64,000 nucleotides of DNA, taken from positions 214,559-278,558 of the forward strand of contig NZ_VWNB01000001.1 in assembly GCF_013387475.1 (NCBI RefSeq), read 5' to 3'. Both the position numbers and the translations under genes were made by a program. Shown one piece after another: positions 8,330 to 17,176 of this stretch. The stretch is from Mariprofundus sp. KV. GTDB taxonomy: Bacteria > Pseudomonadota > Zetaproteobacteria > Mariprofundales > Mariprofundaceae. Every line of letters starts with the position of its first letter. Position 1 is the first letter of the stretch. The notes under the pieces are model-generated. The model had not been told where the DNA came from. It worked only from the letters and a program-made list of their open reading frames with translations, and did no database searches.

Positions 8330-9517
8330 ATGGACAGATATGATGTGATTGTGATCGGTGCCGGAGCCGCCGGGCTGATGTGTGCAGGAACCGCTGCCAC
8401 ATGTGGCAGATCGGTGCTGCTGCTCGACCATGCCGAGAAGGTGGGCAAGAAGATTCTTATCTCCGGAGGCGGACGCAGCAACTTCACCAACCGATCTGTT
8501 TCGGCCGCCAACTACCTTTCGCACAACCCCCACTTCTGTAAATCAGCACTCTCCCGCTTCACTGCTGCCGATTTTATCACGATGGTGGAAGAGGCTGGCA
8601 TCGCTTATCACGAACGCGACCATGGCCAGCTCTTCTGCGATGAGTCTGCCAGACAGATTGTTGAGATGCTGCTGCAACCCTGTCGCGAACATGGTGTGAA
8701 GATTCAACTACAGACCACCATTACAGCGGTGAAAAAAAACGACTGTTTTGAACTGGTCACCGACAGAGGCCTCTTTCACTCTGAAAGAGTGGTGATCGCA
8801 ACCGGAGGCCTCTCCATCCCCAAGATGGGAGCCACCGCCTTCGGACTGAAATTGGCTGAGCAGTTCGGGTTAACAATCATTCCACCGGTGGCCGGCCTTG
8901 CCCCCTTCACCTTCACCGGCAGGGAGAAAGAGGCGTTGCAGGCACTGGCAGGCATCTCAGTAGATGTCGCAGTGCGCTGTCGAGGTAAGCTGTTCAGGGA
9001 GGCGATGCTCTTCACCCACCGTGGCCTCTCAGGCCCGGCCATGCTGCAGATATCATCCTACTGGCAGCCCGGTGATGCGATAGAGATCGATCTGCTACCT
9101 GAGCAGGAGATCACCACGCTGCTGAAGCTCAAGAAATTATCCAGACCGCTGGCGCAACTCTCGACAGTACTTGCCGAACTGCTGCCCAAACGACTGGTGC
9201 AGCTTCTAACCGGTGGCTATATCGAGGATCTCCGCATGCAGCAACTCAGTGACAGGCAGATTGAGCAGCTGGCAGATCAACTGCATCACTGGCGGCTTAA
9301 ACCCAACGGTACCGAAGGTTATCGCACCGCCGAGGTGACTGTGGGTGGTGTCGACACCAACGAGCTCTCGTCCAAAACAATGGAGAGCAGGAAGGTTCCC
9401 GGGCTCTATTTCATCGGTGAAGTGGTCGATGTGACCGGCCATCTGGGTGGCTTTAATTTCCAGTGGGCCTGGTCATCCGGTTACACCGCCGGTCTCGCCG
9501 TTGCAGATATGATCTAA
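8330..9517 (+). CDS. NAD(P)/FAD-dependent oxidoreductase, HI0933/YhiN family
   Basis: The 395-residue flavoprotein begins with an FAD Rossmann motif (VIVIGAGAAGLMCA), has SGGGRSNFTN near residue 45 and VIATGGLSIPKMGAT near 160, and ends with the family signature YFIGEVVDVTGHLGGFNFQWAWSSG. These identify the HI0933-like (BaiN/YhiN) family, whose substrate in most bacteria is unclear. The start is uncertain: in-frame ATGs lie at 8258, 8294, 8309 and 8312, but homology of the FAD motif favours ATG 8330. It is divergent from msrA. Confidence 0.85.
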   Translation: MDRYDVIVIGAGAAGLMCAGTAATCGRSVLLLDHAEKVGKKILISGGGRSNFTNRSVSAANYLSHNPHFCKSALSRFTAADFITMVEEAGIAYHERDHGQLFCDESARQIVEMLLQPCREHGVKIQLQTTITAVKKNDCFELVTDRGLFHSERVVIATGGLSIPKMGATAFGLKLAEQFGLTIIPPVAGLAPFTFTGREKEALQALAGISVDVAVRCRGKLFREAMLFTHRGLSGPAMLQISSYWQPGDAIEIDLLPEQEITTLLKLKKLSRPLAQLSTVLAELLPKRLVQLLTGGYIEDLRMQQLSDRQIEQLADQLHHWRLKPNGTEGYRTAEVTVGGVDTNELSSKTMESRKVPGLYFIGEVVDVTGHLGGFNFQWAWSSGYTAGLAVADMI

Positions 9518-9525
9518 ACAATCAT

Positions 9526-9670
9526 GAACCACGAAGACACAAAGGCACGAAGAGAACCTTTAGAATAAAAGGGAAAGACTGGCTCGAAATCGTTTGGATT
9601 CATTGAAGCGAATGCCACGGTTATAACTTTATATTCTGTTATTCCTTAGTGTCTTTGTGCCTTGGTGTTA
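9526..9670. repeat. MITE-like imperfect palindrome
   Basis: Two arms (9530-9552 and 9645-9667) are inverted and match at 19 of 23 positions; each carries tandem-like CACnAAG units. The 92 bases between them hold no gene and show weaker inner complementarity. Arms of this cacgaag type are known as dispersed short repeats in several proteobacteria. The element fills the gap between two convergent genes, so it could also act as a bidirectional terminator. Confidence 0.55.
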
Positions 9671-9675
9671 ATAAA

Positions 9676-11076
9676 TCATCTAAAATAAGCCGGATCGATA
9701 TCGTATTTTTTCAGCAGTTTACGCACGGTATTGCGATTCAAACCCAGCATATCAGCGACTTTCAGCTGATTCCCGTTGCAGCGTTCCATAGCCAGAATCA
9801 GCAGTGGTGGCTCCACCTGTTCAAGCATATGCTGATAGATATTGATCGCTTTGGCATAACCGAGCTGATGCAGATACTGGCGCGTGCAGCGGGTCACCGC
9901 GTCCGAAAGCGTCTCTTCCCCCTTCTGCATGTTATCAACATTACCCAGTGCCAGCGCCACATCTGAGAGGGTGATACTCGCCCCCGGTGTCAGCACTGCC
10001 AGCCTGCGCATCACGTTTTTCAGCTCGCGCACATTGCCCGGCCAGTCGTGGCGGGTGAGAAGGTCGGCCGCATCATCCAGAAGAATAGGCGCCTCCATAC
10101 CGAGCTCTTCCACCGCCTGATCAAGCAGGAAGTTGGCCAACTCCCTGATATCATCACGTCGCTCACGCAGCGGAGGGATATGTACCGGAATCACATTCAG
10201 GCGGTAGTAGAGATCCTCCCTGAACTCCCCCTTGGATATCTTCTCAGGCAGATGCTGATGGGTGGCTGCAAGCAGTCGCACATTGACCACTTTAGAGTGA
10301 CTGCCACCGACACGCTGCACACGCCCCTCTTCCAGCACGCGCAGCAGCTTGGCCTGTAGAGCGGCAGGCATATCACCGATCTCATCGAGAAACAGGGTGC
10401 CACCATCGGCCTGTTCAAAACGTCCTTCGCGGAATTTATCAGCACCGGTAAACGAGCCCTTCTCATGACCAAAGAGCTCCGACTCCAACAGCTCGGCAGG
10501 GATCGCGGCGGTATTGATGGCAACAAAGGCCTTATCTGCCCGCTGGCTGCGATCATGCAGCGTGCGTGCCACCATCTCTTTACCTGTTCCCGATTCACCG
10601 GTAATCAGCACAGTGAGATCAGAGGCTGCCACACGCCCGAGGGTGCGGAAAAGATTCTGCATCGCCTGACTGCGCCCGATAATCATATCGTGCTGAACAT
10701 TGATCGCAGGCTTGGCCGCCTTGACCCTTTTCTGCGGACGTACACGCTGAATCAGCTGACGTACCTCATCCAGATCAAACGGTTTGGGCAGATACTCCAT
10801 TGCACCGATACGGTAGGCCTCAGCGGCGTGACCGAAGGTGGTTTCTGCAGTCAGCATCACCACAGGCATGGTAAATACGCCCGAAGCAAGCAGATCCATA
10901 CCGTTGCCATCAGGCAGGTAGACATCGAGAAAGGCCATATCGATCTCATGTGCAGCCAGCGCCTTTTCAGCTTCGCCGATAGTACCGGCCTGGATTACTT
11001 CCAGCCCCTCCTCCTGCAAGACACGATCAAGAATCCAGCGGATTCCTTCATCATCATCAATCACCAATGCCCGCAT
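9676..11076 (-). CDS. ntrC: Nitrogen regulation response regulator NtrC, sigma-54 activator
   Basis: The 466-residue protein has an N-terminal receiver (1-120; ALVIDDDEG and phospho-acceptor Asp in [11 protein letters not shown]), a central AAA+ domain (about 135-370) with Walker A GESGTGKE, the sigma-54 contact loop GSFTGA (usual GAFTGA, one conservative change) and [10 protein letters not shown], and a C-terminal Fis-type helix-turn-helix ([20 protein letters not shown]). ATG 11076 follows aaggag by 6 bases; GTG 11079 is too close. It is last in the dusB-ntrB-ntrC operon. Its partner sigma factor is encoded at 22692-24086. Confidence 0.93.
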   Translation of the reverse strand: MRALVIDDDEGIRWILDRVLQEEGLEVIQAGTIGEAEKALAAHEIDMAFLDVYLPDGNGMDLLASGVFTMPVVMLTAETTFGHAAEAYRIGAMEYLPKPFDLDEVRQLIQRVRPQKRVKAAKPAINVQHDMIIGRSQAMQNLFRTLGRVAASDLTVLITGESGTGKEMVARTLHDRSQRADKAFVAINTAAIPAELLESELFGHEKGSFTGADKFREGRFEQADGGTLFLDEIGDMPAALQAKLLRVLEEGRVQRVGGSHSKVVNVRLLAATHQHLPEKISKGEFREDLYYRLNVIPVHIPPLRERRDDIRELANFLLDQAVEELGMEAPILLDDAADLLTRHDWPGNVRELKNVMRRLAVLTPGASITLSDVALALGNVDNMQKGEETLSDAVTRCTRQYLHQLGYAKAINIYQHMLEQVEPPLLILAMERCNGNQLKVADMLGLNRNTVRKLLKKYDIDPAYFR

Positions 11077-11079
11077 CAC

Positions 11080-12117
11080 CTACTCCTTACCCTGTTCTTC
11101 TAATGGGACTTCTAACTGTTTTATCGGCAGATGCAGGATCATGGTGGTGCGCCCGTTTGCACTGCGCACACTCACCCGGCCCCCATGCTCCACCATTACC
11201 CGCTCCACCAGCGCCAGCCCCAGACCACTGCCACGCGATTTGCCCGTCACGTAGGGATCAAAGAGCCGCTCGCGCAGCTCCTGCGGCACCATGCGGCCAT
11301 CATTGGTGATGCGAATCTCCATCACCTGCCCACTATGGCCCGGCAGATGCACCAGTGGCGCCATACGCGTCTGCCACTCGATACTGCAATCAGCCGCCTC
11401 GACAGCGTTCTGCCAGAGATTCTCGAAGGCCTGCCTTAGTCGGGCCGGATGCACCAGCGTCTCCGGCAGACTCGGATCAAACACGCGATACACATGAATA
11501 CCCTTCTGATAGACGATCACATCCTGAATCAGGGCATGAATATTGGTCATCTCCATGGCCACCTGCGCCCTTGGCCCGACCTGCAGAAAGGCATCGATAC
11601 GATCACGGATGCGATCCACACCAAGCAGCATCTGCGCCACCGCCTCTCTGTTGCTAACTGAAATATCCTTTTGCTCAGCCAGCCACTGAGCTGCGCCTCT
11701 GAGCGCTGCCAGCGGGTTTTTCACCTCGTGTGCCATCTCCAGCGCAATGCGGGCCACCGCTTCAGCCATCTCGTGACGCTTGGCATGCTGCTCCACTTCG
11801 GCGCGTGCAGCCTCAGGTATAAACAGCGCGGAGATACCCGCATCATGACAACCCAGATGCAGAGATACCGGCATGCCGGTGGCAAGGATGCAGATCTGAT
11901 GGTCGGAGACGCTGCTATAGGGGGTCAGCCGGGCAAAGAGATTTTCAATCTCCACTTTGGGCGAGAAGATATCTGAAACCTGCAGGCCGATCAGTCGACG
12001 CGCCGATTTTCCCAGCGCCTCCTGAGCCGGTATATTACAGCCGACCACCCGTGTCTCATTATCAAGCAGAAGCATCGGCACAGGGACTGCCGAAAGCGAG
12101 ATCGATTCAGGCTGCAT
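11080..12117 (-). CDS. ntrB: Nitrogen regulation sensor histidine kinase NtrB
   Basis: The 345-residue soluble kinase has an N-terminal PAS domain (about 10-110), a HisKA region with the phospho-His in EMAHEVKNPLAALRGAAQ, and a HATPase domain ending in the G box GKSRGSGLGLALVERVM. It controls NtrC phosphorylation, normally under PII control; no PII gene is visible here. The start at ATG 12117 overlaps the dusB stop by 11 bases. An upstream in-frame extension would be out-of-frame dusB. Three bases separate its stop from the ntrC start. Confidence 0.9.
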   Translation of the reverse strand: MQPESISLSAVPVPMLLLDNETRVVGCNIPAQEALGKSARRLIGLQVSDIFSPKVEIENLFARLTPYSSVSDHQICILATGMPVSLHLGCHDAGISALFIPEAARAEVEQHAKRHEMAEAVARIALEMAHEVKNPLAALRGAAQWLAEQKDISVSNREAVAQMLLGVDRIRDRIDAFLQVGPRAQVAMEMTNIHALIQDVIVYQKGIHVYRVFDPSLPETLVHPARLRQAFENLWQNAVEAADCSIEWQTRMAPLVHLPGHSGQVMEIRITNDGRMVPQELRERLFDPYVTGKSRGSGLGLALVERVMVEHGGRVSVRSANGRTTMILHLPIKQLEVPLEEQGKE

Positions 12118-13135
12118 CCGCCAGCTCTCCCTGCACGTCAGAGTCCAAACCAAGGAAATAGGCCTCGGCACTCTCCAGCATCTTCTGCCAGTCGTTCTCC
12201 ACCTGGAAATGGCCACGGAAATCGGCTGAGCCGCGCAACCCCTTGCTGTACCATAGCACATGTTTACGGGCCATTTTTGAGGCGAACTGCACACCGTGAT
12301 GTTCAGCCAGGTTGAGCATATGTTCATGCACAACAGCCCAGCGCTCTTCTGCAGTCGGTGCAGCCGGCTTCTCTGCACCTGTGAGTGCAGCATAGACCTC
12401 TGCCAGCACCCACGGATTACCCTGCACAGCTCGCCCGACCATCACGCCATCGCAGCTTGAGATGCGGATCATCTCTCTGGCTGAATCGCCATCAACAATA
12501 TCACCATTACCGATCACCGGAATCGAACAGGCCGCCTTGGCCAGACCGATATCCTCCCAGCTGGCGTGGCCATGGAACATCTGCGCACGCGTGCGCCCAT
12601 GTACGGTGAGCAGCTGGATACCACTCTCTTCGGCAATGCGGGCGATATTCTCGACATTCTTTGAGGAGTCATCCCAGCCGGTGCGAATCTTCAGGGTCAC
12701 CGGTACTTCAACGGCTTTGACCACCGCCTCCAGCACACGTGCCACCAGTGGCTCATCCCTGAGCATGGCTGAGCCGGCACTCTGTTTGCAGATCTTCTTT
12801 ACCGGACAGCCCATATTAATATCAACAAAATCAGCACCGTGGCCAACCGCCCAGCGCGCCGCCTCAGCCACAAACAGCGGATCGGAACCGGCAACCTGAA
12901 TTGAGATCGGGTGCTCATCAGGGCCGATCTCAGCCATACGTTCGGTACGCACCCGTCCCATATCCACAGCCCGCGATGCAATCATCTCGGTCACCATCAG
13001 CCCTACGCCAAAACGTTTGCATATCTTGCGAAACGGCAGATCGGTAATGCCCGCCATCGGTGCCAGCACCAGCGGCACGTCGATATTATAATTTCCCAGC
13101 TTAAATCCCGGGAGAAGGTGGTTATCTCTGTTCAA
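12107..13135 (-). CDS. dusB: tRNA-dihydrouridine synthase, DusB/NifR3 type
   Basis: The 342-residue FMN enzyme reduces uridines in the tRNA D-loop. It shows LAPMAGITDLPFR, the catalytic Cys in DINMGCPVKKICKQSAGSAM, and the FMN phosphate region IGNGDI...GVMVGRAVQGNPW. The gene order dusB-ntrB-ntrC is the classical nifR3-ntrB-ntrC arrangement known from Rhodobacter and Azospirillum. The start is ATG 13135; an in-frame alternative is not obvious. The 211-base leader holds a possible sigma-54 promoter. Confidence 0.93.
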   Translation of the reverse strand: MNRDNHLLPGFKLGNYNIDVPLVLAPMAGITDLPFRKICKRFGVGLMVTEMIASRAVDMGRVRTERMAEIGPDEHPISIQVAGSDPLFVAEAARWAVGHGADFVDINMGCPVKKICKQSAGSAMLRDEPLVARVLEAVVKAVEVPVTLKIRTGWDDSSKNVENIARIAEESGIQLLTVHGRTRAQMFHGHASWEDIGLAKAACSIPVIGNGDIVDGDSAREMIRISSCDGVMVGRAVQGNPWVLAEVYAALTGAEKPAAPTAEERWAVVHEHMLNLAEHHGVQFASKMARKHVLWYSKGLRGSADFRGHFQVENDWQKMLESAEAYFLGLDSDVQGELADAA

Positions 13136-13198
13136 TGAAAAATCCTTCCATAAGGCGCATGGCTTTTCTGCCTAATATTTGGGCAATCTTACTGATGC

Positions 13199-13213
13199 GC
13201 AACCAATGCACCA
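13199..13213 (-). promoter_or_regulatory. Candidate sigma-54 promoter of dusB-ntrBC
   Basis: Read on the minus strand the 15-mer is TGGTGCATTGGTTGC. It keeps GG at -24 and GC at -12 with the required 10-base spacing (consensus TGGCAC-N5-TTGC), 64 bases before the dusB start. NtrC/RpoN autoregulation of this operon would make sense, but a single match of this quality can occur by chance. Confidence 0.35.
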
Positions 13214-13346
13214 GCCCCAAAATCTTCAGGTCATGCTGCTGGCTCGGTGCAGTCACAAATGGATTCAATCAAGGCGCGAAGAGTGGGGCTATTTGGGGCG
13301 CAACCTCTGCTTGCTACAACTTCAGGCAATCGTCAGCCTTAGCCCC

Positions 13347-13967
13347 ATGAGTAGAACCATTCACTGGCCCAGTACCACCTTCGTGCAATCGGTTGCCGAT
13401 CCGAAACTGTTTCCCGACATTGATCTGCCGCAGATCGCTGTGGCGGGCCACTCCAATGTTGGAAAATCGTCACTGATGAATGCGCTGTTCGGTCGTAAAG
13501 GCCTGGTGAAAACCTCAAAGAATCCCGGTTGCACACGTCTGCTCAACCTCTTTGATGTGGATGACCAGATACTGGTCGTGGATCTGCCCGGTTACGGTTA
13601 TGCGCGTGCGCCGAAGAAAGAGCAGAAGCGCTGGATCACCATGATTGAAGGTTATATGGCCAACACCGACCTGAAACTGGTGCTACTACTGCTCGATATC
13701 CGCCACGGCCCTAAAGATTCAGATATGCAGCTGATTGAATATCTCAATGAAGCAGGCCTGCGCTGGCTGCCAGTGGCCACAAAAGCCGATAAACTCTCCG
13801 GCAATGCACGCGGCAAACGTCTGAAAGAGATGTTTGATGCGATGGGTATGGCCCCGATTCCAACCTCAAGCCTGAAAGGCATGGGCATCGACAAACTTCG
13901 TGCCGTAGTTCAGGAAGAGGCGTTCAGATCACCCTACGCAGGCCTCGTCCCTAATATCGAGGATTAA
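13347..13967 (+). CDS. engB: Ribosome biogenesis GTP-binding protein YihA/YsxC
   Basis: The 206-residue GTPase takes part in large-subunit assembly. G1 is AGHSNVGKSS, G2 includes NPGCTRLLN, G3 is DLPGYGYARAPK and G4 is ATKADKLS. ATG 13347 gives the normal family length. A longer in-frame reading from 13179 would add residues unlike the family, encoded by the dusB leader. It is divergent from dusB-ntrBC and convergent toward the Dabb remnant. Confidence 0.94.
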   Translation: MSRTIHWPSTTFVQSVADPKLFPDIDLPQIAVAGHSNVGKSSLMNALFGRKGLVKTSKNPGCTRLLNLFDVDDQILVVDLPGYGYARAPKKEQKRWITMIEGYMANTDLKLVLLLLDIRHGPKDSDMQLIEYLNEAGLRWLPVATKADKLSGNARGKRLKEMFDAMGMAPIPTSSLKGMGIDKLRAVVQEEAFRSPYAGLVPNIED

Positions 13968-13993
13968 ACCTCGTAATCGACCACGGTGCTAAC
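13964..13993 (-). pseudogene. 3' remnant of a Dabb-domain gene
   Basis: On the minus strand these bases encode VSTVVDYEV and a stop, nearly the same as the C terminus ARTVVDYEV of the intact Dabb gene at 14593-14874. At DNA level 13969-13993 and 14597-14620 align closely with about five differences. The remnant overlaps the engB stop. It implies that an old Dabb 3' end once sat here, and that the toxin-antitoxin cassette now lies between two copies of it. Confidence 0.6.
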
Positions 13994-14085
13994 AATCCAA
14001 GGCCTTTCACAAGAGGATTGATTTGACTTCAATAGAGTTCCGGCGCAATTTACCATGTGCTAATTGGCTCATAGTGAGGTGATAC

Positions 14086-14286
14086 ATGGCTGGTAAAGAT
14101 GTTTTGAAACAGGCGTTAAACCTTAATCCGGAAGAACGCTTCCTGGTTGTTGAAGGCTTATTGAAAAGCCTTGATGAACCGGACGCGAAGCTTGATGCCA
14201 TTTGGGCTGAAGAGGCCGAAAAACGACTGGCTGCTTATCGGCAAGGTAAACTTGCAGGCATCCCAATGGAGGATGTGTTCAGGTAA
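14086..14286 (+). CDS. Addiction-module antitoxin (TIGR02574-type)
   Basis: The 66-residue acidic protein contains LNPEERFLVVEGLLKSLDEP and a C-terminal segment with IWAEEAEKRLAAY. This matches the short putative addiction-module component family that is paired with RelE/ParE toxins. The start ATG 14086 follows gaggtg by 5 bases. It ends 6 bases before the toxin start, so the two are co-transcribed. A possible -35 TTGACT is at 14023-14028. Such antitoxins bind and neutralise the toxin and usually repress their own promoter. Confidence 0.85.
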   Translation: MAGKDVLKQALNLNPEERFLVVEGLLKSLDEPDAKLDAIWAEEAEKRLAAYRQGKLAGIPMEDVFR

Positions 14287-14292
14287 TCATCC

Positions 14293-14568
14293 GTGCAGAT
14301 AATCTTTTCATCTCTCGCGAAATCCGAATTGGATGATGCATCCAGATTTTACGAAATCGAGTTCGCCGGATTGGGACAACAGTTCAAAGATGAGGTACGA
14401 AAAGCAGCCCTCCGTATTGCCGAGTACCCCAAAGCATGGTCAACTGAACAGGGCGAAGTCAGGAAATGCCTACTGCACCGATTCCCATACAAAATACTAT
14501 ATTCAATTGAACACGATCATATTTTTGTTATCGCGATTGCTCACCAGCATAGAAAACCCGACTACTAG
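14293..14568 (+). CDS. RelE/ParE family toxin
   Basis: The 91-residue basic protein starts at GTG 14293, 6 bases after the antitoxin stop. It shows the plasmid-stabilisation (ParE-like) pattern: an N-terminal strand IIFSSLAKSELDDASRFYE, a middle RIAEYPKAW, and C-terminal HRFPYKILYSIEHDHIFVIAIAHQHRKPDY with conserved Arg/Tyr and an IAHQHR ending. ParE members poison gyrase while RelE members cut mRNA; the sequence resembles the ParE-type group more, but the target is not proven. Confidence 0.88.
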   Translation: MQIIFSSLAKSELDDASRFYEIEFAGLGQQFKDEVRKAALRIAEYPKAWSTEQGEVRKCLLHRFPYKILYSIEHDHIFVIAIAHQHRKPDY

Positions 14569-14592
14569 ATTGATGCAAACTAACCGTATTAA

Positions 14593-14874
14593 TCAGACTT
14601 CGTAATCAACCACGGTGCGGGCAACGGCTGCACCCTTAACCAGCGGAATCACAGCCACATGTTCAGGATGCGCCTGATAAATATTCAGCGCCTCACGGCT
14701 CTCCAGCTCGGAATATAAGACAACATCAGCAGACTGCTCCGACTCCAGAAAGTCGATCCCGACCTCAATCTTGATCAACCCGGGAATCTTGCCAGCCAAA
14801 GCCTCCAGCCGCGCTTTGATCTCCGCCGCATCAGCTTTATCCCTCAATTTCCACATCACGATATGTTTGACCAT
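14593..14874 (-). CDS. Dabb (stress-responsive alpha/beta barrel) domain protein
   Basis: The 93-residue single-domain protein begins MVKHIVMWKLRDKADAAEI and has the Dabb features GLIKIEVGIDFLES, DVVLYSELESREALNIYQAHPEH. Dabb proteins form dimeric ferredoxin-like barrels. Some are stress-induced and some act in small-molecule metabolism; function here is unknown. ATG 14874 follows ggaggggg by 5 bases. Its 3' end is duplicated at 13964-13993, flanking the toxin-antitoxin pair. Confidence 0.85.
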   Translation of the reverse strand: MVKHIVMWKLRDKADAAEIKARLEALAGKIPGLIKIEVGIDFLESEQSADVVLYSELESREALNIYQAHPEHVAVIPLVKGAAVARTVVDYEV

Positions 14875-14919
14875 TTTCACCCCCTCCATATTGTGCCCAA
14901 GCAAGCTTCTAGAATTAGT

Positions 14920-14940
14920 CTATAATATGCAATATTATAG
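14920..14940. promoter_or_regulatory. Perfect inverted repeat in a divergent promoter region
   Basis: The 9-bp arms ctataatat and atattatag are separated by gca. The site lies between the divergent Dabb gene (start 14874) and the lipoprotein gene (start 14985). TATAAT at 14921-14926 and its mirror could serve as -10 elements in both directions, or the palindrome could be an operator. Confidence 0.4.
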
Positions 14941-14984
14941 AAAAGGTATGCTATTTGAGAGTTCAAATAGTTTAGGGGAAGAGC

Positions 14985-15779
14985 GTGAACCAAATTAAAA
15001 AACTTTCTATTGCCACCAGCCTAATCGTATTACTAATTTCTACCTCATCTTGCACTACCGCCTCAAATCGAAAACCTCTTGAAATAATGCCATATACGGA
15101 AAAGTTAAAATCAACCGATATCACAAACATTAAATTAGTATTTACCGAAGTTGTTTCTGGAAAGCCATTCAATGAAACTGTATGGGATAATAAAGTCGGA
15201 GCATTCTGGGACGTAAAAGAATCAAACCAAATTGGTTATACCCAAGACTATTCAAAATTTATCCCTGTTGCAGTAGCCGGAGGGCTTGTTGGTGGAGTAG
15301 TAGGAGGAACAATCGCTGCAAGTTCAGCCGGAAAGGATGGGTTAATTGATACAAGAATAGTCATTCCATTTGGGAAAATTATTTCGACAACTTTTGAATC
15401 AGCACTAAAAACCAACTCTATCAGTCATTCATCATGTTATGTTTCAACTTGCACTTCAGAAGCATCTTCCCAAGATGTATTATCTATTCATATTGACGAA
15501 TTATATCTTTGGGAAGAACCACTAAATCATATTAACCTTGTCATTAAAGGAAAAAGCACTTATTCCTCCAAAGGTGAAATTGTGACCCAATACTCCTTTG
15601 AAAAGTCGATGCTTGCTCAAAGGCTTGCTAAGGTAACAAGTACATCAACGGCCCTTATCAAAGAGATGAACAGGCTTTCTAATGTACTAGCTCAAGAAAT
15701 CTCCACCATGATAATTATCAATTCATTAAATGGTGGAGATCAAATCAGCAGAATTAACACCAATAATACAAATAATTGA
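14985..15779 (+). CDS. AT-rich hypothetical lipoprotein with glycine zipper
   Basis: The 264-residue precursor starts at GTG 14985 after aggggaag. The signal peptide ends at the lipobox STSSC (Cys near 23), so the product should be lipidated. Residues 87-110 form a Gly-rich hydrophobic segment (GGLVGGVVGGTIAASSAG) typical of glycine zippers that insert in or span membranes. The rest has no family I recognise. The gene is visibly richer in A and T than its neighbours and uses codons such as ATA and TTA freely, which suggests horizontal gain. It sits beside the toxin-antitoxin patch. Confidence 0.75.
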   Translation: MNQIKKLSIATSLIVLLISTSSCTTASNRKPLEIMPYTEKLKSTDITNIKLVFTEVVSGKPFNETVWDNKVGAFWDVKESNQIGYTQDYSKFIPVAVAGGLVGGVVGGTIAASSAGKDGLIDTRIVIPFGKIISTTFESALKTNSISHSSCYVSTCTSEASSQDVLSIHIDELYLWEEPLNHINLVIKGKSTYSSKGEIVTQYSFEKSMLAQRLAKVTSTSTALIKEMNRLSNVLAQEISTMIIINSLNGGDQISRINTNNTNN

Positions 15780-15831
15780 ATCTAATGCTGTCAGACTCCA
15801 TTGCTTTTCAATTTCAGTTGAAGAATAAACC

Positions 15832-16176
15832 ATGACCCAGTTTTCTCAGGCTGTGGTGGCATGGGGGAATCCTGATTTCAAGGCTGCGGTAAAGTGTGAT
15901 ATTGAGCAACTGTCGGTTAACGAATTGCCTTTACAGCAGGGACTGAGGAACGGAAGCGTTGCGTTGGATGACGATATTCAGGCGATGATTCTCAATGTGC
16001 AGGAATCGGACACATCCATCCGGGTGAAGGCGGGGATATTTTACAAATCGATCATTGCCGGATGCAGTTGTGCCGACGATCCGACACCTGTTGATGAGGT
16101 GGATGAACACTGTGAAGTGCAGATCAATATCAACAAGGCCTCGGGTGAGGCCACAATCACTCTGTTACAGGATTAA
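15832..16176 (+). CDS. Conserved-looking hypothetical protein, 114 residues
   Basis: I do not recognise the family. The protein is acidic, has no signal peptide or membrane segment, and carries Cys residues in [11 protein letters not shown] and EHCEVQ that could bind a metal. Base composition matches the core genes, unlike the AT-rich gene upstream. The stop overlaps the convergent bioB stop by 4 bases. No Shine-Dalgarno is obvious, but the ATG at 15832 opens a well-formed frame. Confidence 0.65.
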   Translation: MTQFSQAVVAWGNPDFKAAVKCDIEQLSVNELPLQQGLRNGSVALDDDIQAMILNVQESDTSIRVKAGIFYKSIIAGCSCADDPTPVDEVDEHCEVQININKASGEATITLLQD

Positions 16177-17159
16177 GCGTTGGCCATGCGGCGGGACGAT
16201 GGGGTTGGTTTCTCCATCGGGCGCAGGCCGAGTTTCTCAAACAGCTTCTGGTCGTTACTCGCTTCCTGATTGCCGGTGGTAAGCAGCTTCTCACCATAAA
16301 AAATAGAGTTAGCGCCAGCCAGGAAGCAGAGCGCCTGCATCTCTTCACTCATCTCTTCACGACCTGCAGATAAACGCACATGGGAGCCCGGCATGGTGAT
16401 GCGGGAGACGGCGATGGTGCGGATGAATTCGAAGTTATCCAGCGTGCCTGCAAACTGTTCATCTTCAGCAACGGGCGTGCCCTCAACCTTCACCAGCATA
16501 TTGATCGGCACAGACTCAGGATGCGGATTCATGCGTGCCAACTGAGCCACAAGACCGGCGCGATGACGGCGTGACTCGCCCATGCCGACAATGCCGCCAC
16601 AGCAGATACTCATGCCTTCAGCACGTACATTCTTCAGGGTATCGAGCCGCTCATCATAGGTACGGGTTGAAATGACCTCTTTATAGTATTCAGGATCGGA
16701 ATCGAGGTTGTGGTTGTAGTAATCCAGGCCTGCACCTTTGAGTTTATGCGCCTGATCGGGGGTGAGCATGCCGAGTGTGGCACACGCCTCCATATCCATC
16801 TCCTTGATCTCGGAGATCATGTCGCAGACCAGATCAAAAGCGCGACCTTTTGGTTCACGCCATGCCGCACCAATACAGAAACGTGATGCGCCCTTCTCTT
16901 TGGCCGCTTTGGCCGCTTCAATCACCTGCGCCTTTTTCATCAGCAGTTCGGATTCAACATCGGTGTTGTAACGCGAGCTTTGCGGACAGTATTTACAATC
17001 TTCCGGGCAGCCGCCGGTTTTAATGGAGAGCAGGGTAGAGAGCTGAACCTCATTGGCATCGAAGTTGCCACGGTGCACCTGCTGTGCCAGGAACATCAGG
17101 TCATTGAACGGCAGCTCAAACAACTCTTGAATCTCATCAACTGTCCAATCAAAACGCAT
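16173..17159 (-). CDS. bioB: Biotin synthase
   Basis: The 328-residue radical-SAM enzyme inserts sulfur into dethiobiotin. The SAM cluster motif is CPEDCKYC, preceded by KTGGC. Other family blocks are [25 protein letters not shown] and the C-terminal [18 protein letters not shown] 17159 follows aggaga. It is transcribed alone here, without bioF or bioD, downstream of an inverted GTTAAC-containing site that resembles a BirA box with unusual spacing. Confidence 0.96.
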   Translation of the reverse strand: MRFDWTVDEIQELFELPFNDLMFLAQQVHRGNFDANEVQLSTLLSIKTGGCPEDCKYCPQSSRYNTDVESELLMKKAQVIEAAKAAKEKGASRFCIGAAWREPKGRAFDLVCDMISEIKEMDMEACATLGMLTPDQAHKLKGAGLDYYNHNLDSDPEYYKEVISTRTYDERLDTLKNVRAEGMSICCGGIVGMGESRRHRAGLVAQLARMNPHPESVPINMLVKVEGTPVAEDEQFAGTLDNFEFIRTIAVSRITMPGSHVRLSAGREEMSEEMQALCFLAGANSIFYGEKLLTTGNQEASNDQKLFEKLGLRPMEKPTPSSRRMANA

Positions 17160-17176
17160 ACTTCTCTCCTAATGGG

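Noticed and set aside
12118-12393. N-terminal extension of ntrB inside dusB
   Set aside because: The extra residues are out-of-frame dusB sequence; the PAS domain starts near ATG 12117.
13135-13350. 71-codon frame in the dusB-engB gap
   Set aside because: It crosses the divergent promoter region, ends inside engB and has no domain. It may be part of a dispersed repeat, but I found no second copy in the window.
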